A stretch of DNA of 64,000 nucleotides from Aliiglaciecola lipolytica (GCF_018860635.1 NZ_JAHKPT010000025.1:372086-436085), one strand, 5' to 3'. Shown: positions 1-11,100, numbered from the stretch's first letter. The notes: generated by a model not told the origin, from the letters alone. Numbers and translations are program-made.

Positions 1-1012
1 CTTCATTCAATACTAAGTTGTCTTGTAGCAATTCAACATTTTCAGCGACTGTATCCGGCTTTTTAAAATAGGCAACGTGATACATGGCTTCACCTTCTTG
101 GGCCAATGGAATATTTTGCTTACCGATAACAATGCCTTCAGCTGGGCACAGTAGCGTGCCTAATTCATTGCCAAAGGGATCGGCAATTCTGGCTAAAGGG
201 TCGCCCTTTTCTACATGATCACCAAGCTGCGCAATATGCTGTACAAAGCCACTTTCATGGGCTCTTACCCAGCCACTTTGGCGAGCTATAAAAGGCTCAA
301 TATCATGTTCTTTTTTCGAGCTACTTTTATTCAACATGCCGATGTCGCGCATTATATTGATAATACCTTTGACGCCCGCACGAATAGAAAATTCATCGTA
401 TCTAAGTGCCTGACCAGCTTCGTATAATACCACTTTTACACCTAAGTCAGCGGCAGCTTGACGCAATGAGCCATCGCGGATATCAGCATTGAGCATGACT
501 GGTAAACCAAATGCCTTACACATATTTAGCGTGTCTTCATCATCCAAATTAGCGCGAACTTGGGGTAAATTACTGCGATGGATTGCCCCTGTGTGCAAGT
601 CTATCCCGACATCACACTTTGCCACTACTTCTTTCAAAAAAGTGTGCGCGATTCGGCCGGCCAGAGAGCCTTTTTTGCTACCGGGGAAACTACGGTTCAA
701 GTCACGTCTATCGGGTAAATAACGGCTTTGATTCAAAACGCCATAAACATTCACCATAGGCACAGCAATTAAGGTGCCGCGTAAATTTTTTATTGAGCGA
801 TTGCGAATCAAGCGACCAACAATTTCAATCCCATTTAATTCGTCACCATGAATTGCGGCACTGACGAAAATAGTTGGTCCCGGTCGTCTTCCTCTTTGCA
901 CATATACGGGAATAGACATATTGGTATCGGTATAAAGAGGTGGCATTTCAATATGTACGTGCTTTTTCTCACCCGGTAGAATTTCAACGCCACCTATAAT
1001 GAGTTGCTCCAT
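1..1012 (-). CDS. Succinylglutamate desuccinylase/aspartoacylase-family zinc hydrolase (partial)
   Basis: This reading frame is open for 337 codons and runs off the left edge, so its C-terminus is missing. Family zinc-ligand motifs are visible: HGDE (His55, Glu58) and DLHTG (His140), plus the substrate-loop-like RDLNRSFPG at about residues 103-111. After about residue 245 a beta-rich segment resembles a lipoyl-like barrel, as in many AstE/AspA-type proteins. The family removes acyl groups from amino acids or carries out related amidohydrolysis. The ATG shares one base with the TAA stop of the upstream rimK gene (TAATG), so translation is probably coupled. I infer that it acts on a product related to RimK chemistry; the true substrate is not known from sequence. 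Confidence 0.85.
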   Translation of the reverse strand, partial: MEQLIIGGVEILPGEKKHVHIEMPPLYTDTNMSIPVYVQRGRRPGPTIFVSAAIHGDELNGIEIVGRLIRNRSIKNLRGTLIAVPMVNVYGVLNQSRYLPDRRDLNRSFPGSKKGSLAGRIAHTFLKEVVAKCDVGIDLHTGAIHRSNLPQVRANLDDEDTLNMCKAFGLPVMLNADIRDGSLRQAAADLGVKVVLYEAGQALRYDEFSIRAGVKGIINIMRDIGMLNKSSSKKEHDIEPFIARQSGWVRAHESGFVQHIAQLGDHVEKGDPLARIADPFGNELGTLLCPAEGIVIGKQNIPLAQEGEAMYHVAYFKKPDTVAENVELLQDNLVLNE

Positions 1013-1917
1013 TAGCCCTTACCTTTGGTTCTAGTGCTATTGGGCTTGGCATTGGTTTCGAGAAACTCAATGATCATGCCAGCAATATCTTTGTTGGTTG
1101 CCTTTTCAATTCCTTCGAGTCCTGGGGACGAGTTAACTTCCATCACAACAGGGCCATTGTTAGAACGCAACAAATCAACGCCACACATATTCAATCCCAT
1201 GGTTTTAGCTGCATCTACCGCTGTTTTGCGTTCTTCGGGAGATAATCTGACTATTTTCGCGGTTCCACCACGATGCAGATTTGAACGAAACTCGCCATCG
1301 GCCGCCTGACGTTTCATGGCGGCTATCACTTTTCCACCCACCACTAAACAACGAATATCTGAACCGCCTGCCTCTTTAATAAACTCTTGGACTAAAATAC
1401 TGGCGTTGAGTCCCATAAAAGCTTCGATAATCGATTCCGCTGCTTTTTGAGTTTCAGCTAGCACCACCCCAATACCTTGGGTTCCTTCTAGCAATTTAAT
1501 GACCACTGGTGCGCCACCAACGTTTTTAATCAAATCGTCGATCCGGTCTGGATGATTAGCAAAACCTGTTCTTGGCATCCCAATACCCTTGCGAGATAAC
1601 AATTGCAATGAGCGTAATTTATCTCTAGAACGACTAATCGCAACGGATTCGTTTATGGAAAACGTGCCCATCATTTCAAATTGTCTTACAACCGAAGTAC
1701 CGTAAAAAGTAACAGACGCGCCAATTCGAGGAATAACCGCATCATACTTAGGTAAAGCACGACCTTTATAACGAACTGATGGTCGACTACTGGTGACATC
1801 CATATAACAATGCATGGTATCGACAATATCAACTGTATGTCCCCGCGATTCGCCGGCCTCCTTTAGTCTTTTGGTAGAATAAAGGTTAGGATTTCGCGAT
1901 AATATAGCGATACGCAT
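1012..1917 (-). CDS. rimK: RimK-family ATP-grasp alpha-L-glutamate ligase
   Basis: The 301-residue product matches the length of E. coli RimK (about 300), an ATP-grasp enzyme that adds glutamates to the C-terminus of ribosomal protein S6. It starts [18 protein letters not shown], typical of RimK. It carries the nucleotide-binding segment [14 protein letters not shown], the [15 protein letters not shown] strand and the C-terminal metal-binding [14 protein letters not shown] chose the ATG at 1917 because a GGAG lies about eight bases upstream; a longer reading frame to 2049 adds 44 residues unlike RimK. It is the first gene of a two-gene minus-strand unit with the aspartoacylase-like gene. Confidence 0.93.
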   Translation of the reverse strand: MRIAILSRNPNLYSTKRLKEAGESRGHTVDIVDTMHCYMDVTSSRPSVRYKGRALPKYDAVIPRIGASVTFYGTSVVRQFEMMGTFSINESVAISRSRDKLRSLQLLSRKGIGMPRTGFANHPDRIDDLIKNVGGAPVVIKLLEGTQGIGVVLAETQKAAESIIEAFMGLNASILVQEFIKEAGGSDIRCLVVGGKVIAAMKRQAADGEFRSNLHRGGTAKIVRLSPEERKTAVDAAKTMGLNMCGVDLLRSNNGPVVMEVNSSPGLEGIEKATNKDIAGMIIEFLETNAKPNSTRTKGKG

Positions 1918-2206
1918 TGTAAAACTCCGTATAATAAACTGGGCCCTATAGTACTTAGCTTTAGCTAAACTACAAAGCACTTTTAATGGGCTGATGGCGT
2001 GATTTAAACACCCCTTTGACGAATTAAAAGAATAGTCTCTAGAAGGCATAAAAACATTCTAAATTTGAATGTCTATTTTTCCTCTTTGAAGGTGCAATAA
2101 ATAAACGTTTTGTACTAATCCGCAGTGTCATGTAGCCTAGCAGTTATAATTTCGGTACGCCTGCAAACCATAAAACTGCATAAACCAAGGATAATTCATT
2201 CTCAAC

Positions 2207-3037
2207 ATGATCGAATTGATTTACCAACATCGTTTAATTTCCACTTTGGCGGTTGCCATTGTGTTGATTTCTCTCAAATACCTGTTAGTTAGCTTAGTGC
2301 GCTCTAGGGCCAAGAAAAAGCGTCAAGATAAACGCTATTTAGTAAGTAATATTAAAAACTTACTGAATTTCATTTTGATCGTATTACTACTCAGCTTTTG
2401 GATAAATGAAATTCAAAATTTTGCTCTTTCCATCGCTGCATTTGCTGTGGCAATTGTGATTGCAACGAGAGAATTTATTCAGTGTATTATTGGATTCTTT
2501 TACGTGATGTCTACGCGTCCGTTTAGGATTGGCGATTGGATTCAAGTTGACGGTTTCGCTGGTGAAGTATCAGCCATCGACTGGGTTAAAACCACTATGT
2601 TGGAAGTGGACATCGATCGTTATCAATACTCAGGTAAAACCTTGTTTGTACCGAACAATAGGTTGATTAGCAGCCCTATCAAAAACCTAAACTTCTTAAA
2701 GCGCTATGTTACTCATCACTTTACCATTACCCGTGATGAAGACATTAACCCTTACTTAATCATTGAAAATTTGCGAGAAAAAGCTCAGCAACAATGCGCA
2801 GATTTCTACGAAGTGGCAACCCGTTACAATCAAATAATTGAGCGAAGACTAGATGTTAAAATACCTGGGCCAGAACCTGTCATTGAAGTGTCCACCAACA
2901 ATGTAGGTCACACTGAAATTCGCTGTACTATTTTTTGTCCCACAGAAAGAGCGATAGAAATCGAACAAAAGATCATGCAAGAGTTTATGGAATTATGGTT
3001 TATTGAATTTAATAAAATTCAACCTTCAAGCAGTTAA
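2207..3037 (+). CDS. Small-conductance mechanosensitive channel (MscS family)
   Basis: The 276-residue product has two or three N-terminal hydrophobic helices (about residues 10-30, 48-66 and 72-92). The MscS domain follows: an amphipathic pore-lining stretch ending in GFFYVMSTRPFRIGDWIQVDGFAGEV, then a VPNNRLISSPIKN beta-domain motif. Members open under membrane tension and release solutes during hypo-osmotic shock. The pore helix is less Gly/Ala-patterned than in E. coli MscS, so this is a divergent member, perhaps nearer the YbdG/YnaI side. It stands alone and converges on the DUF1439 gene. Confidence 0.88.
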   Translation: MIELIYQHRLISTLAVAIVLISLKYLLVSLVRSRAKKKRQDKRYLVSNIKNLLNFILIVLLLSFWINEIQNFALSIAAFAVAIVIATREFIQCIIGFFYVMSTRPFRIGDWIQVDGFAGEVSAIDWVKTTMLEVDIDRYQYSGKTLFVPNNRLISSPIKNLNFLKRYVTHHFTITRDEDINPYLIIENLREKAQQQCADFYEVATRYNQIIERRLDVKIPGPEPVIEVSTNNVGHTEIRCTIFCPTERAIEIEQKIMQEFMELWFIEFNKIQPSSS

Positions 3038-3077
3038 TTGAAGAGCCTAAATTCGTCGCGATATGACGTTATAGGCA

Positions 3078-3110
3078 ACAATCTGATTCAGTCAATACTG
3101 CACAGATTGT
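3078..3110. terminator. Weak hairpin between convergent genes
   Basis: ACAATCTG (3078-3085) and CAGATTGT (3103-3110) form an 8-bp inverted repeat with a 17-base loop between two convergent stop codons. There is no T-run, so a terminator role is only inferred. Confidence 0.35.
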
Positions 3111-3114
3111 GCGA

Positions 3115-3627
3115 TTAAAAAGTAATAGCTAATCCCTGCGGGGTAATATCAACATCTTTTGGAGCTATCTCACCAAAGCCCATTTTAAGTTGATTGAAGT
3201 CCACCAGCATAATCTCTGGTAAATTACGTCCAATAGTTTGTTTAATAGTTCGCACAGCATGCTCACTATCTTCGAGTTGATTTTCAATCATTTTGAAATC
3301 TTTGAGAATGGGTTTTTCGATTCTGAGGTGTCGATTTAACGGATCATAGTCAAACTGGCCCTCGATGGTGCCACGGGCAATAAACAATTTACCATCCTGT
3401 AAGCCTTTTATTGTGGTAGTGATATCGACGGTTTTGTCCAGTGCGTCTAATTTTACACTAGGATCATAAAACGTTGCTTCCACGCCCTGATATTCGCGAA
3501 CAATGGGGAAACTCAGCAAAAGCACTGCATTTAGTTGTTTTTCTGAAATGGTAAAAACAAACGCGGAACTTTTGAACGAGGTTAGAAACATCATTAGTCC
3601 CAGTATCACAAGCAACCTTAATTTCAC
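3115..3627 (-). CDS. DUF1439 (YceB-like) exported protein
   Basis: The 170-residue product begins with a signal peptide (MKLRLLVILGLMMFLTSFKSSAF). The rest fits DUF1439, the family of E. coli lipoprotein YceB: FTISEKQLNAVLLLSFPIVREYQG near the mature N-terminus and a long beta-rich domain with a repeating hydrophobic pattern. The family resembles lipid-binding beta-taco/BPI-like folds, and its function is not established. Unlike YceB, no lipobox cysteine follows the hydrophobic stretch, so it is probably a soluble periplasmic protein. It stands alone on the minus strand. Confidence 0.8.
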   Translation of the reverse strand: MKLRLLVILGLMMFLTSFKSSAFVFTISEKQLNAVLLLSFPIVREYQGVEATFYDPSVKLDALDKTVDITTTIKGLQDGKLFIARGTIEGQFDYDPLNRHLRIEKPILKDFKMIENQLEDSEHAVRTIKQTIGRNLPEIMLVDFNQLKMGFGEIAPKDVDITPQGLAITF

Positions 3628-3989
3628 GACTTTTCCTTAAACCTATTTTATTCTGTTTGAGCACAGTAAAAGTTAATTTTGTTTGCTGTTTTAGGCGATT
3701 TTATTGCGCATTCCTAATCCACAATCAAATAGTCTCGTAAGACTGCATCTAAAGCCACAAAATATATTGTTATTATATGCCTAATAGAAGATGATCGCGC
3801 GACTATAATTAACCTATTGAACTCCACTATTTATCACCTAGGTAGATGTAGATAAGCAGAAAGCATGTTCGATTTAATGTCGACAAATATTTATTCTGCA
3901 CAAGGTTGAAACAGCCTTCTCACAAATGGACGTTTGTATTGTGGGCACTATCACGTTGTAGCGAAGAAGCTGTAAAAGGAGAAATAAAG
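3628..3989. other. Divergent intergenic region without a gene
   Basis: This AT-rich stretch lies between divergent genes and should hold promoters for both. I see no convincing reading frame, RNA gene or operator. The reading frame of zntB extends upstream to a TTG at 3906, but its added 28 residues are unlike the family. Confidence 0.6.
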
Positions 3990-4979
3990 ATGTCTAACCA
4001 CAGTCAACTTGATTCATCACAAACGAGTCTCATTTGGTCACTATTTGTTGATGAAAAAGGGGTTAGTAGTGATGGGAAAACTGCCGATATATTCACGCCA
4101 GAGATCAGCGCTGGTTACAACTGGGTTCATCTCCAAGCTGACACCCTTGACGCATGGGATACCATGAAAGGGCTAGGCTTATCTGATGTGATATGTGACT
4201 CATTGTCTGCATTAGAAACTCGTCCAAGAGCGTTGTTACAAGACAATGGTATTTTGATTTATCTACGTGGCATAAATTACAACCCAGATTCCGAATTAGA
4301 AGACATGGTGTCACTGCGCATTTGGTTTAATGATCATCATGTTGTTACGGCTCGTCGCAGAGACCGCATATTATATTCAGTCCAAGATACCAAGAGTATG
4401 ATTGAAAGTGGCGACGCGCCAACCGATACTGCTGACTTTATTTTATTGCTCATAGGTAAAATCGCCAGTCGAATTAGTGAGGTCGTTGAAGCGCTAGACG
4501 AAGAGCTGTCAGCATTTGAAGCGGAAGGTGGACTCGAAAGTTCTGACCGTTATGCACTGAGCATGGTGCGCAGAAAATCAGCGGCCGTCAGACGTTATCT
4601 AGCGCCACAACGTGACGCATTAGACAACTTATACAGAATGGCTAAATTCTTTAGTCAAGAGCAAGCCTATGAACTAAGAGATTTGACCGATCGCATGACT
4701 CGCTATGTTGAGGATCTCGATTTAGCTAAAGAACGTTCAATGGTACTGCAAGATGAGCTTCGTAACCGCATCGCTGAGCAGCAAGGAATGCGTATGTATG
4801 TTTTATCCCTAGTGACTGCGATTTTTCTTCCGCTGTCATTTTTAACTGGGATATTTGGTATGAATGTAGCGGGGTTACCAGGTACTGAGAATCCAGAAGC
4901 GTTTAATTATTTAGCGTCGTCAATGGTGATAGTCGCAATAATTATGTTGGCAGCCATGCTGTGGAAAAAATGGTTATAA
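3990..4979 (+). CDS. zntB: ZntB/CorA-family divalent metal transporter
   Basis: The 329-residue product matches the length of ZntB (about 327). A soluble alpha/beta N-terminal domain leads into long helices (about residues 180-270) and two C-terminal membrane helices. The first of these ends in the signature GMN (LTGIFGMNVAGLPG). CorA/ZntB proteins form pentameric channels for Mg2+, Co2+, Ni2+ or Zn2+. The sequence is closer to ZntB than to CorA (SALETRPRALLQDNGILIYLRGIN). The ATG at 3990 has AAGGAG about eight bases upstream. mgtE begins 16 bases downstream, so the two metal transporters are probably co-transcribed. Confidence 0.88.
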   Translation: MSNHSQLDSSQTSLIWSLFVDEKGVSSDGKTADIFTPEISAGYNWVHLQADTLDAWDTMKGLGLSDVICDSLSALETRPRALLQDNGILIYLRGINYNPDSELEDMVSLRIWFNDHHVVTARRRDRILYSVQDTKSMIESGDAPTDTADFILLLIGKIASRISEVVEALDEELSAFEAEGGLESSDRYALSMVRRKSAAVRRYLAPQRDALDNLYRMAKFFSQEQAYELRDLTDRMTRYVEDLDLAKERSMVLQDELRNRIAEQQGMRMYVLSLVTAIFLPLSFLTGIFGMNVAGLPGTENPEAFNYLASSMVIVAIIMLAAMLWKKWL

Positions 4980-4995
4980 ATTAAGGTGAAGTAAA

Positions 4996-6333
4996 ATGGC
5001 AGATCAAATTTCCGATTTAATCCACGAAGCCGTCAATCTCGATGATGAATCCGATAGCGAGATAATACATAGTAAAATAGCAGTTCAAGATGAGGCTGAT
5101 ATAGCACTGCTATTGGAGTCTCTGCCGCTGGAGCAACGCATTAGCGCGTGGCATGCTTTGCCCCGACATAAGCAACTCGATGTATTGGTAGAAATGCGTG
5201 GCGATCCAAGGGAAACCTTACTCGCGGCCACTCCTGATGAAGAATTAGAAGCACTATTCACCGACGTTGATGCTGAATCCCTACTAGAGCTATCAGATTC
5301 TTTGCATAGCCGATTATTGGATCTCGCATTAGAGGCGATGGATAAGAAGCAAAGACAATTATACGAAGGTGCAAATCAATATTCAGAAGAGCAAATAGGC
5401 CATTGGCGCAACCCAGAAAACTTGATTTTACCCTTGTCTGCAAAGGTCAGCGATGCGAAACGATTTTTACGCAGAGAAATTCCTGATTATGCAGATTGTA
5501 TTTATTTGGTAAACAGAGCCGGGCAATATTCTGAAGCGGTGAAGCTTTTCAAAATTTACTCGACTCCAGAGCACACTCCCCTGGCAGATATAGCCGAGGA
5601 TGATATTACCATTGTTAAAGCCAGTGATGATTGTAATAGCGCCGCACTTAGCGTTCAACGTTCGGGTTTTACCAGCCTGCCATTGGTAGATGAAAACTTT
5701 AAGTTTCTAGGGCGGGTCGATATTGGTTCAGCATGTGAATTATTAAATGAATCATATGAGCGCCAATTAATGGCCGGCGCAGGTATGGATGAAGATGAGG
5801 ATCTTTTTTCTTCGGTTAAAAAGAGCGCTAAAAATCGGGCATTGTGGCTAGGCATTAATTTACTTACGGCCTTCTTGGCGTCATGGTTTATTGGTTTATT
5901 TGAAGCCACTTTGCAACAAGTAGTGGCACTTGCGGTCTTAATGCCAGTAGTAGCAAGTATGGGTGGAATCGCAGGTAGTCAAACTTTAACTTTGATTATT
6001 CGTGGATTAGCACTTAAGCAAGTAAATGCTGCAAACCTGAAGGCGTTGTTGATCAAAGAACTAAAAGTCGGCGGCTTAAATGGGGTTATTTGGGCAATAG
6101 TCATTGCCACTGTCGCGTCATATTGGTTTGGTAGTGGAATGTTAGGGCTGGTAATAGGTTGTGCAATTTTAGTCAATATATGTGCCGCTGCTCTGGCTGG
6201 CGTAGGGGTTCCTGTGCTGTTAGATAAGCTAAAGTTAGATCCTGCATTGTCTGGCTCAGTGATTTTGACCACTGTCACTGACATTGTCGGATTTGTGTCT
6301 TTTCTTGGTTTAGGAGCACTCTTCTTACTCTAA
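4996..6333 (+). CDS. mgtE: Magnesium transporter MgtE
   Basis: The 445-residue product has the MgtE order: an N-terminal helical domain (about residues 20-125), a CBS-pair region (about 130-255, more degenerate than usual), a connecting helix, then five membrane helices. The pore-family segment MPVVASMGGIAGSQT is present, as is the C-terminal DPALSGSVILTTVTDIVGF. MgtE is a Mg2+-gated Mg2+ channel. The acidic N-terminus (NLDDESDSE) is common for the cytoplasmic Mg2+-sensing domain. It lies directly behind zntB, so the pair probably handles divalent-cation entry. Confidence 0.93.
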   Translation: MADQISDLIHEAVNLDDESDSEIIHSKIAVQDEADIALLLESLPLEQRISAWHALPRHKQLDVLVEMRGDPRETLLAATPDEELEALFTDVDAESLLELSDSLHSRLLDLALEAMDKKQRQLYEGANQYSEEQIGHWRNPENLILPLSAKVSDAKRFLRREIPDYADCIYLVNRAGQYSEAVKLFKIYSTPEHTPLADIAEDDITIVKASDDCNSAALSVQRSGFTSLPLVDENFKFLGRVDIGSACELLNESYERQLMAGAGMDEDEDLFSSVKKSAKNRALWLGINLLTAFLASWFIGLFEATLQQVVALAVLMPVVASMGGIAGSQTLTLIIRGLALKQVNAANLKALLIKELKVGGLNGVIWAIVIATVASYWFGSGMLGLVIGCAILVNICAAALAGVGVPVLLDKLKLDPALSGSVILTTVTDIVGFVSFLGLGALFLL

Positions 6334-6412
6334 TCACGCACTATCTAATTAAGTTGTCATGGTTTTTGCTTAATCATAATTTTTGCAGTGATATAAAACC
6401 GTTTTCGAGTAT

Positions 6413-8191
6413 GTGGGTCTAATCAGTAGGGTTATTTATTTAGTGTTTAAGAAATTAAAAAATGCTTGGTTTTTAAGCTTCTTGCTTGTTTTGGCTTGTC
6501 GCCAAGCTGTTGCTATTGATGTGTCTTTAGAGGGCGTTGATGATAGCGATTTGGAAACCAATATTGCGGCACACCTAAGCACGCTCTCAGCTCCAGCGGA
6601 TTGCAATTTATCTGTAGATGAGCAAATAACCATTGAAAACAAAGTCACTGAAGCTGGCCGCGCATTTGGCTATTACAATCTCTCCATCGATTCGATTGCT
6701 TACAATTCCAGCGAGAAATGTAGCTCACTCAAGTTAAAACTTGAAACAGGTCCACAAGTAAAAATTACTCAACTAAATGTCATAGTTACTGGTGATGGTA
6801 AAGAAGACGAAGGATTCAAAAGTATTATCAATAAGTTTCCAATCAAAAAAGGGGAGCCATTAATTCATGGTAAATATAAATCTGCCAAGTCTAGATTCGA
6901 TTCCGTTGCGTTAAACCGAGGCTTTTTTGATAGTAAATTTATTATTAGTGAAATAAAGGTGGATGTAGAACAAAACAGCGCGCAAATCCGTCTCGAATAC
7001 CAGACAGGTCCACGTTATCAATTTGGTAAATTAAAGATACCTGAGGATCAAAGAGCCTCTGAACTTATTATGCAAGTTCTCCCATTTAAAGAGGGTGACC
7101 CCTATCTCGCGTCTAAGCTAGGCGAATTTAACCAAAGCTTGGGGCAAACTGAGTACTTTCAGCAAGTTGTTGCCCGTCCATTATTGGGCGAAGCTGAGCA
7201 ACATCAGATTCCAATTGAAGTTGTCGCAGTAAGTCGTCCCAGAGATATTTTTAATGTAGGAGTAGGCGGCGCTACGGATACAGGTCCTAGGGTTACATTG
7301 GGTTGGCAGCGACCATGGGTAAATAGCGATGGGCACAGTATGAGCGCAAATATATATGTTTCTGAGCCCAAACAAACGGCTAGTGTGAAATATAAAATTC
7401 CCATTGAAGATCCGTTAAATAACTATGTATCAGCCCAACTTGGTGTGAAGTCGCTATATGATAATGATACTAACAGTGACACGATTTCACTGGCTTTACA
7501 GCGACATTGGACTGGTGAAGATAATGAGTGGAATAAAATTGCGTTCGTCCGTTTAGAGCAATCTCGCTTCCAACAAGCAGAAACACCTTTGCAAACTACC
7601 ACGCTATTAATTCCAGGTTTCACCCTATCCCGTCATCGCAGTAGAGGCGGTTTAGATGTGAATTGGGGGGATTTGCAGTTGGTAACTATTGAAACAGCAA
7701 GCGACGCTGTTGTTTCAGATATCAACTTGGCCAGAGTGACATTTCAAACCAAGTGGTTACGAAGTATTGGGGAACATCGGTTCTTAATGCGTGCCGAAGT
7801 CGGCGCTCTATCAACCAATGACTTTGACCAAGTACCATCAGATTTACGCTATTTTACCGGTGGCGACCAAAGTGTCAGAGGATTCGCCTATCAATCACTT
7901 GCGCCTAGGCAATTCGATGATGATGGTGAAGATGGTGAGCTACTTGGAGCAAAATACTTGAATGTGGCAAGTATCGAATACAGCTACCCGGTTTCAGATG
8001 AATGGCGAGCGGCAATATTCACGGATGTGGGGGGCGCAAGCAACAAGCCTTTAGAAAAATTAGCCTACAGTCTAGGTGTCGGCGCAAGTTGGATGTCTCC
8101 GGTAGGTCCAATTCGCTTTTATCTTGCCAGTGGACATGGTGATTACGGTAATTCAGTACGTTTTCATTTAGCGATGGGGCCTTCTATATGA
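6413..8191 (+). CDS. tamA: Translocation and assembly module outer-membrane protein TamA
   Basis: The 592-residue product is an Omp85-family protein: a signal peptide (FLSFLLVLACRQAVA), three POTRA-like domains (about residues 35-275) and a C-terminal 16-strand barrel. Barrel markers are YFTGGDQSVRGFAYQSLAP (the conserved RGF loop motif) and the terminal strand VRFHLAMGPSI. With TamB it inserts or delivers outer-membrane components. The first in-frame start is a GTG at 6413; a GTG at 6443 (VFKKLKNAWF) gives a more compact signal peptide and is equally possible. The stop overlaps the tamB start (ATGA). Confidence 0.92.
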   Translation: MGLISRVIYLVFKKLKNAWFLSFLLVLACRQAVAIDVSLEGVDDSDLETNIAAHLSTLSAPADCNLSVDEQITIENKVTEAGRAFGYYNLSIDSIAYNSSEKCSSLKLKLETGPQVKITQLNVIVTGDGKEDEGFKSIINKFPIKKGEPLIHGKYKSAKSRFDSVALNRGFFDSKFIISEIKVDVEQNSAQIRLEYQTGPRYQFGKLKIPEDQRASELIMQVLPFKEGDPYLASKLGEFNQSLGQTEYFQQVVARPLLGEAEQHQIPIEVVAVSRPRDIFNVGVGGATDTGPRVTLGWQRPWVNSDGHSMSANIYVSEPKQTASVKYKIPIEDPLNNYVSAQLGVKSLYDNDTNSDTISLALQRHWTGEDNEWNKIAFVRLEQSRFQQAETPLQTTTLLIPGFTLSRHRSRGGLDVNWGDLQLVTIETASDAVVSDINLARVTFQTKWLRSIGEHRFLMRAEVGALSTNDFDQVPSDLRYFTGGDQSVRGFAYQSLAPRQFDDDGEDGELLGAKYLNVASIEYSYPVSDEWRAAIFTDVGGASNKPLEKLAYSLGVGASWMSPVGPIRFYLASGHGDYGNSVRFHLAMGPSI

Positions 8192-11100
8192 TGTGGTTAA
8201 AGCGCACGGGGAAATGGACCGCATACATACTAATCATTTTAATTTGTCTAATCGGCTTTTTATTCACGCCATGGGGAACCTCAAGCGTCATAGCCATCGC
8301 CAACAGTTCCGTTGATGGCCTGAACATTAGGCACAAATCAGGTGGTTTACTAGGGACGCTTGAGTTTCAAAAAATCAAATTCCAATCTAGCACTATAGAT
8401 ATTGATGCCAGCAATTTAAAAACCAATATTGATTGGTCATGTAGCTTATTAATGCAAGTCTGCTTGAGCGAACTTTACTTAGGCAAAACCACAATTACTG
8501 TGGGCGAGTCTGAGCCAACTGAGACACAAGAAGCCTTGCAAAAAATCAGCTTACCCGTGGCTGTAATTGCACCGAACATCCAACTCAATAATCTCTCAGT
8601 AGAGATTGAAAACGTCGCCAAAATATCCTGGCAGTCGTTATTGGCCAACCTAAACATGCACAAGGTATTGAATATAGAATCATTGGAAATACGCCAGCCA
8701 AAGATCGTTTTAGCCAATAAGGAACCGCCTAAGCAAGCTGCTACAGATCAACAACCCACGATTAATATTGGGCAAATATCTAACTGGCAATACCAACCCG
8801 TTGAGTTACCACCATTGATGATTCCCATTGATATTAATGGCAAAAAGATAGTTATTCGCAATGCCCGTATTATGCAAGTAGATGAGGAAATTTTTGCATT
8901 CAACCGTTTATCAACCGGAGTAATTATTGAGGACAGCAGTCTTACTATTGAACAGTTCGAATTGGAACATGAATTGATCAATGTGCAAGTCGATTTAGCG
9001 CTAAGCAAAGATTATCTGTTGGCCCTTTCTAGTAAGGCGCAAACCACCGACAACAACCAGAATCAACTAGTGCTCCAGGCTAACGCCAATGGTGATTTAA
9101 AAGCCTTAGAATTCGACACCCAAATAACTGGGGACATTAATGCTACAGCACAAGGAAGCGCTACATTAGACTCACCTAAGCTACCAATAAATCTTAAAAT
9201 AAACTGGCAACCAGTGACCTTGCCTGCAGAACAACCGATACATATTTCGTCAGGAAATCTTAGTTTAGTGGGCGATATGGAGAACTATCAGCTCGATTTG
9301 CAAACTAGCCTATCTGCTACCGGAATTCCCACCAGTCAGGTGCAGGTTGCAGCAAGTGGTAACAACCAAAAAATTCAACTGACTAAGGCTCAAATCAATA
9401 CTCTTGGGGGAAATATTCACACCTCCGGCGTAGTTGTGTTAACCGATGTAGCCCGCTGGCAAGGTAAAGCTCTAGTTGAACAGATTCAACCTGGGTTATT
9501 CTGGTCGGATTTAGAGGGCAGTATTAACGCAAGCCTTATGCATAGTGGCGTGTACGGTTCAGACGTATTGCAAGCCAAAATAGACAAGCTGAGTGCCGAT
9601 GGGAATTGGTTAGGTTATCCGCTCAAAGCAGCTGGTAACGCTTCCTATGATAAAAACTCGGGGTTAGACATTCCGAGTTTAAGTTTGGCCAATGGTGAAA
9701 ACACGCTCACCGTCAAAGGAAAACTCGACAGTCAAAATACTCTTGCAGCAAAATTAGACTTTATTGGCAAAGAGTTAACTCAACTGTATCCGGATTTGGA
9801 CGGAAGCACAGGACTAAGCGCCAATATTTCAGGTACTTTAACTGAACCGAAAGTTGAATATGAATTAACAGCATCGCAAGTTAACTATCAAACAATTTCA
9901 TTGCACAGCTTAAGCTCAAAAGGAAGTGTAAATTGGGATGAAAATAAACGCTTTGATATTCGCACCAACCTTGAACAGCTGGTGATTAATCAAGAACCTA
10001 TCAATACGATTCAATTCGAACTAGCCGGTGACGCAAAGCAACATAAACTGATTACCAAAGTCGATAGCCAAGCATTTCAGATAGATTCCACAATCGAAGG
10101 TCATCTTGAAGAAACAAAATGGGTTGGCCAGTGGATAACTGGTAACTTCAGCAGCCAATGGGGTGCATATTCTCTAGATCAGCAAAACACCCAACTTTTA
10201 GCTGATTGGCAGAACCAGCACTACCAAATAGATGCACATTGTTGGAACGACCAACAGGCCGAACTATGTGTTAATCAAGCCTCCTTTAAAAACCAAATTG
10301 CAGAATTCGATATACATGGCAATCAACTGGAACTATTACAAATAATCAGTCAGTTTGTTCCGCAGTTGCAGAACATATCCACTGATACTCAATTCTTTTT
10401 CACCGCAAAAGGCAAATGGCAGGCAGATTCCCTACCTGTTGCCAAAGTTGCAGGACATTTTTCACCTACATCTGTAAAAATAAAGGGCTTAAAAAAGCCT
10501 GTAGATATGCAAAAACTCGCGTTTGATATGTCTGTGGATGGGCAACAAGTCATTTCCCATTTTGACTTTCAAACACAGAGCTCTGGCGCAATTGATTTAG
10601 ATTTAACCATCACCGACCTCGAACAAAAGCGCAACTTACAGGGGGAGTTAAAACTAAAAGATATTTTAGCCAAGCCATATCAAGAACTGATCCCCCAATT
10701 AACAGAACTATCAGGAACTGTGAATGGCAACTTAGCACTATCTGGCGATTTAAAAACCCCACTTCTAGACGGCAAATTACAACTCAAAAACTTCAACTTT
10801 GCTGGAGAAGAAATACCTGGGCGGGTTTCAGACTGGAACCAAGATATGGAATTTGCCGGCCAGAGTGCCAAACTCAAAGGTGACTTTATGTTTGGTAATG
10901 GCAAAGGTAGCAGTGCTGGGACATTAGATTGGACGGAAGAGTTAATCGGTGATTTCAGCCTTAAAGGAGATACATTTGAATTGGAGTATCGCGATTTAGT
11001 CAGAACCCGCTTTTCTCCCAACTTACAGGTAGAAATGACGAAACAGGCAATCAATGTGTCCGGCAGTACAGATGTCTTTTATGCCCGCATTAAAGTTAAA

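Noticed and set aside
215..722. Two plus-strand frames (215-427 and 489-722)
   Set aside because: Both are antisense to the aspartoacylase-like gene, whose zinc motifs and continuous frame are convincing.
3906..3989. Extended N-terminus of the ZntB-like protein from TTG 3906
   Set aside because: The ATG at 3990 has an ideal ribosome-binding site and matches the length of ZntB.
10680..11054. A 124-residue frame antisense to tamB
   Set aside because: A shadow of the tamB coding sequence with no start signals or family features.
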